Positions 51,301-57,300 of a DNA stretch of 64,000 nucleotides are shown piece by piece. The stretch spans positions 209,795,934-209,859,933 of the forward strand of contig CP136063.1 in the NCBI GenBank assembly GCA_032622095.1. Direction: 5' to 3'. The notes below the pieces were generated by a model. It was not told the DNA's origin, ran no database searches, and saw nothing but the letters and a program-made list of their open reading frames with translations. Position 1 is the stretch's first letter. The number at the start of each line of letters is the position of its first letter. A program made the translations under genes and the position numbers. This stretch comes from Siphonodentalium dalli. Lineage: Eukaryota > Mollusca > Scaphopoda > Gadilida > Siphonodentaliidae.

Positions 51301-54300
51301 AAAAATCATTTCTTTTGTTTCTTCATCACTGTTAAATCTTTCCCGAGTTATCCAAATGTTGATCGCTTCGTAGGTTCTTTCTGGAAACCATGTACCTCAA
51401 TTGGTATGTCAATCGTGTGAGGTTTCAAGTTGATTGTACATTCAGCCGGTTTTTGTGTTAATTGCTTTCGCAAATCCTTCATTTCCTGCCAAATATTCCG
51501 TAACAATTTTGTCTGTTCTTCCAATTGTGAACTGTTGATAACTTGGTATATAACAGGTTGAGTCATTTGTTGTGTTTTCACCGGCGGTGAATACACTGGT
51601 TGTTGATCCGTTCGCGGATACACCATTGGTACCTGTTGCTGCTCTACCCGTGGCGTCACATTCCCTGCATACAGTGGAGTCGACATTTGTGTTGTTGCAG
51701 GAACATGGTCGTACTGTACATCAATAGTCTTGAGAAATTCCGTTACTGGATCCATGTTTCAAAATAACGCTAACATTACAATTTACGCATCTAATAACGT
51801 TAACATCTTCGGGGATCAAATATATGGGATGCGCGGGCCTCGTTGACGACGTCATGCGTTTTTCTACCAAATTGCTCCGAACGTCAAATCAGATGTGTTT
51901 CTTTTTTTGTCAAAAACATCATATTTCTATGAATAAAACACCAATTTGACTCGGAATTTTTTTATCTGTACCATTTTACCATTATCACATAACATATTTC
52001 ACTGAAAGGTAACTTATACGAGTACATTTTACAACGCTAGCGTCTTCGAATTTATTCGAAGACTTTGGCTTTTGTTAAAAAATGCACTGGTAAAGTAGCA
52101 CAATTTACCAACACATCTATTTTTCTCGATATTATTCTAAGTTCAATGTGTACAGCGAAGGGGAACGCCCTTCGCTTACCACACTGGCATTAGAATCCGA
52201 GAAAAAATCGATACATTGGTAAATTGTGCTCTTTTCTGTCAAAAAATCCTTCGAAGCGCTCACCTTACTCTTTGTAATGTAACACAACCTCTGGACCGAT
52301 GAATCCTACCCTGGGACCTGTCACTCTGACCCACCCATAGCTGGCTGGCACTCTGGCCCATCCCCGAGCGAGGGGGGTGGGCCAGAGTGTCAGCCAATTC
52401 TACTTTCGTTCTGAAAGCAATACCCATGCACCTATACATCCTCGAAACAAGAGGACCACTTGTGAACGTGTATGGGTACACCAATTAAAATGCACTCAGG
52501 GTTATAAACCAACATTTACAATAACAACATAACAATTAATTTAACGTCGTGTTTTTTTTTCTGTTGAGAAAATGATGAAAACCAAATATGACATATAAAC
52601 TAGACATATAAAGACCAAAGAGTATCATTTTTTTATTGAAACATTAAAAAAAATAACTTTTGGTGTCCCTCAACAACATCGATATGATATGAAATAAGGG
52701 TAGAGAAAATTAAATATCAAACAAAATTGTGTCATTCTTGCAGAAAATATTGTTCCAAACATTTTATTTTATAAACTTGAATCTAAATAAAAAGCAAAAT
52801 ATGCTTCGCAAATATTGGCTGCGGACACACGTATCACAGTAGCAATGGCACAGTAGGTGTGGCAATTTATTATAGTGGAGTTTGGTGACATTTGTTTGTC
52901 ATAATTAATATGCCATAGCTAGCCATGTCGCTCGCTGCATATTCGCAAAATGAGTCCTCAAAGTTCGTTATAATCAGCCTTTTTCTCGTTTTGGTCCTTG
53001 TATAGTTCGACTTGTTTATTCCAGACACTTTCTCGCACACAGCTGCATTTCATCCAACAGTTCCGACACAGCTATATCGCCCATATGATAATATTAGCAG
53101 AATTATGAGTAGAGCTAAACGTCGCACAATGAACATCGCAATTGGGGAACTATCTTAATACGCATGCAATTAATGGATAAACACGAATTGAGATCATATC
53201 AACACAGCGTACTACGTGCATGATATGTGGGTGAATGAGGGATTGCCACGATCGAACACAATGCTGGGGTCAATACTATGAAGCGTTTTCTTCAACAATT
53301 GTTTGTAAGAAATAACAATTTATCATTCCGCTAATACTATGAACCTACGATTACAAACATAAATCACAAATAGTACGTGTTCTTTGTATTTACAAACATC
53401 TCCCAATCACAAAGAATGTTCGAGTACTATGAAAGTTAATTGAAAGTTATATAACGTTAACGAACGTGATTAGAAGGAGAAGGTCCTCGTATTGTACGTC
53501 CAACATAAATTTTCAGTTTTTGCACCCTTAACCCGGATAATATACCCATCTATGATACGCAGGGGGGGACATGGCGACAAGGGTTCGATTCACCCCCTTG
53601 TGAAAATGTTTGTCAGCTGGAAATCTCAACTACAACCCACAGGGACGTCGCGACAAGGGGGTTGGGTTATGTTTCTCGCCCCCAACATTTTGTCAACATG
53701 TTCAACAGTTAGAAATGTGATACCTGAAACAACATGAATTGGAAATTTTACAACAAAAATAGGTTGAACTTTTTATCTTATTTTGTTTTTCCAACAATTT
53801 ATTAGAGGGTATGTGTTTGTTTTAGATCAACATTTGCATATTTACCTCCTTTGGTCAAAAGTTTGGATTGAAATGGCCTATATTTAGAAATTGTCAAACC
53901 TTAGGGGGTGTCAGCTTGGATGTGAGGTAGCAGTATGTGTTCCTTGTAACTACTAAAATTACCCAATTTATTGAAAGTTACAACGTTAAGGAACTTGTCT
54001 AGAAGGTCTAAATAGGGTGTCAAACATAAATTGTCGATTTTCACACCCTTAAACCGGACCATATAACCATTTCTGATTCGCGGGGACGTAGCGCCCCCCC
54101 CCCCCTTATGAAAATGTTTTATCAATGGAAATCTCATAAACAGGGACATGTCGATAGTGGTCTTGGGAACACGATGTCTGGCACATTACAGCTCTTTTTT
54201 CTTGTGTTGACTTCTTCTAGAAATACTGCCTTTTTGTATTTGGTTAGAAGCATTTCGGTGTTGTTGTCTTGATCAACTATAGTTTATAAATGATAAATCA

Positions 54301-57300
54301 ATACAAATTACGCGTGTTCCTAATGTGTGTATTGTTTATCGCTCAAGAATACATTGCGAGGTAAATGATTCTCATGTTCATGGGGGGATTATCCTTTGCG
54401 TTTCGATCGTCGACGCGAATGCATTTGGTGACGGTAAAGGACACGAAGAATACGAAGATGCAAGCACAGTTTTCACAAATGACTACAGCATAAATGCAGT
54501 GACGTGGCCAGATGGTCTCTTCGGTGCGCCAACGTCGATATCCAACTGTATCCCCACACCTCAATCTATTTCTGTGAAGTGTAATTGTTTACCCCGGAAT
54601 TGGCTTCTGATTTTCCAGCTGTAACATTAAGTTGTCCAACCGCCTCCTTGGGTTGGTCATTTTGAATAAACATGACTAACTTAGCGTTAGTCACAAACAT
54701 TTTGAGTAACTTTGGTCAAGTATTGGAATTATTTGCACATAATTCGGCAACTTACATTTTCCCCTTCCCAGTGACTAAGAAAAGTTATGACTAAATCCTG
54801 GCCATTTTTACTAATTAGTTGTTTTGAATCCCCATTTCTTAGGCGTTATGACTAACATCACCCTGGTAATTTTGACTAATGTTATGCCTCAGTCATGTTG
54901 GCTGAACTAAGTTAGTCATCCTGGGGATAAACGTTTGACTAACATCAGCGTATAAAAATAATCGCCTCTTGATATACGATTCCATAGCTATGTGGAATTT
55001 ATAGGCATTGTTTTTTATTCAAAGGGTGCATATTGAAATTATAGGATGGACACCCCATCACCAAAACGGAGCCCATATAGCCACGTCCCTATCTCGATAT
55101 TTTATATCGGAGTAGTTTGAAATTATAAAATGACCACCCCTCCTATAACTGAGAGCCTTAGCACGTCCCTGCTTCGATACTGTGATGGACTCCCCCTGAT
55201 AAAATGGAGCCACGTTCCTGTCTCGATGTGTTATGATAAGAGTAGAGGATCAGTTTGAAATCATAGGATGGATACAATATATATAATGTTATACCATCAA
55301 AATAATATTATGTTTTCACAAACTGAATGGTTGTAATTTGTGAAAACAATGATACCAAATTGGTTGTAGTACTCGATATAACACTGGCTTGTACTTACAT
55401 ACACACTCTATAAACGAACAGTGTATTAGTTAACTTTGCGCAGACAAGTGGTCTTCAACTTAGCAATTCTTGTACCGATTGGATAGCTCTGATAAGCGGT
55501 CAACCTCTCAACTTATGATTTGTTAATTCTTTTGTAACTTTGTCTTGCCGTTATTCAATATATTGTGAATCACCCATAGGTGACGGCTTGACCGTAAGCA
55601 ATCTACAATAATCAACAGTTGATCTTTGTGAAATTTGAAGTAGGTATTCAGATAACACTGATAACGGGTGAATGGGAGCAGAGTGGTGAGTTAGTTTTTT
55701 CTACGTTTTAGGGGTTTTAGATGTGGACACTCCTCCCCTCAACTGAAAAAGTAACAACATATTCGGACACAGGGATGTGACGATTGAGTGTGCATGGGCT
55801 GTCCACTTTTAATTTTCCAACTGCATCCCGGCATTGAACAAGTTATATCTTATGGCCATTTAGACCATAATTTTCAACAAATTAGTCAAAATATGCTAGT
55901 GAATCAGACTGAATGGTCTCCAAACACAGTTCTCACTTATTATTGGTTGTGAAATTAAACAATAATGACAACGTGATGTGGTGTAAAATGTTTGTGTCAA
56001 CCTGTCGGTATAAAATTTCCAAATATTGAGAAATATTTTGACCAGAGTTGGGGGCACCAACCAAGCCGTCCAACACCCCACATGTCACACCCCGCGTCGT
56101 CTTGTCCCTATTAGGACGAAATGTATGGTCGGGAGACGAAAACAATTAACTATTAAAATATTAATAATATGTTTGTATATTCATAATTTAGTGTACAAAT
56201 AATAAGGCTAAATTTTCCCTGTACTATGAAACCACTGTGATAGTTAAAACAAATTTGTAATTACAAATTAATAAATACTATTTGTATTTACAGATATAAA
56301 ATTGTTCATAGTATTGACCCCTGGACGATCGATCGTACAATTATATATATCGTAGAGAATACAATGTAGCAAAACGTAATGGGTAGAGATCAACCTTGGT
56401 GAAACGCAATGGGTTAATTGGTCCAATCGACTCATTGTGTGAAAGCTCAGCGCGCAACATGGCTAGCTATGGCACAGAAATATGACGATCAATTGTCACC
56501 AAACTGCACCATAATAAATTGTCACACCTACTATGCCATCGCTACTGTGGTGCGTGTATCTGCAGCCATTAGGCTGGAACCCTGAATGCATATTTAAGGG
56601 TGTCCTCTTCACTAAGTTTTAAACTAATTCCTCGGCCAATACATCTGATTTCGAATTAAATGCAGGGTGTATCAAAGCTACCCACACCCAATGAAATGTG
56701 GAGAGACATTCGCTGGAAACAGGAGAATCTGACACGAGAACACGTGGAATCAACGGCACATACACTTCATGTTCCCTTCGCAGAAGCCCTCGACGAAATG
56801 GCAGATATCATCGGCTGCAAACCTGATCTTAGTGAGTTTAAACTGCTTAATGATGTCCAATCCTATTTACCCCCAACCGAATCATAATATGCTATACAGT
56901 TTTCGCTTAACTCGGAAGCTGACCAAGCGAAACACTGCCAATTCTAACTGGCGTTATTGGTATATGTAACTGGTATATTCGCGCCAAGCTGATTTAACGT
57001 AAGGGGTGTTTCTATGATACATTTGAAGCGTCTGCAGAAATATTTCAATTAGTTTTACTGCGACCGTCATTATACTATAATACACCCAAGAAAAAAATTC
57101 TTTGCGCATAAATTTAAGTGTCACGGGAAACGAAAAATAGTGTGAGTTCACAGTCTGCCACAATAGTTGCATAACCTTAATCGAAACAAAAGTTATTGTT
57201 TTAATACTTCAGCTTTTTCCAGTGGAGCAGACGCAAACTCTAGTCCACTCTTGAAATCTAATTTTTATGTTTGTGTACAAAGTATTTAGTGATGTGTACT

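Larger units (their letters stand above)
33249..52401 (-). mobile_element. Polinton/Maverick (adintovirus-like) element, degraded
   Basis: About 19.15 kb, or about 15 kb without the 4.1-kb repeat insertion in its polymerase gene, bounded by inverted repeats that both begin attggctgacactctggcc. Polintons are self-synthesising, virus-related elements that carry a protein-primed DNA polymerase, a retroviral-type integrase, a packaging ATPase, a protease and capsid proteins. All six are recognisable here. The main gene block is on the minus strand, antisense to the FMO gene that hosts it. I could not find a matching 6-bp target-site duplication next to the proposed ends (cggcgt on the left, actttc on the right), so the ends may be off by a few bases or the duplication has decayed. 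Confidence 0.92.
52815..56575. mobile_element. Foldback-like element with long inverted arms
   Basis: The segment 52815-52945 (with 'cacagtagcaatggcacagt' and 'atgccatagctagccatg') is matched in inverse orientation by about 56440-56575. Further inward, 'acgatcga...ggggtcaatactatgaa' near 53249-53282 has an inverted match near 56307-56335. Arms are therefore several hundred bp with gaps. No transposase frame is seen inside, so this would be a non-autonomous DNA element or a foldback. The right end is 90 bp from FMO exon 4. Confidence 0.6.
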
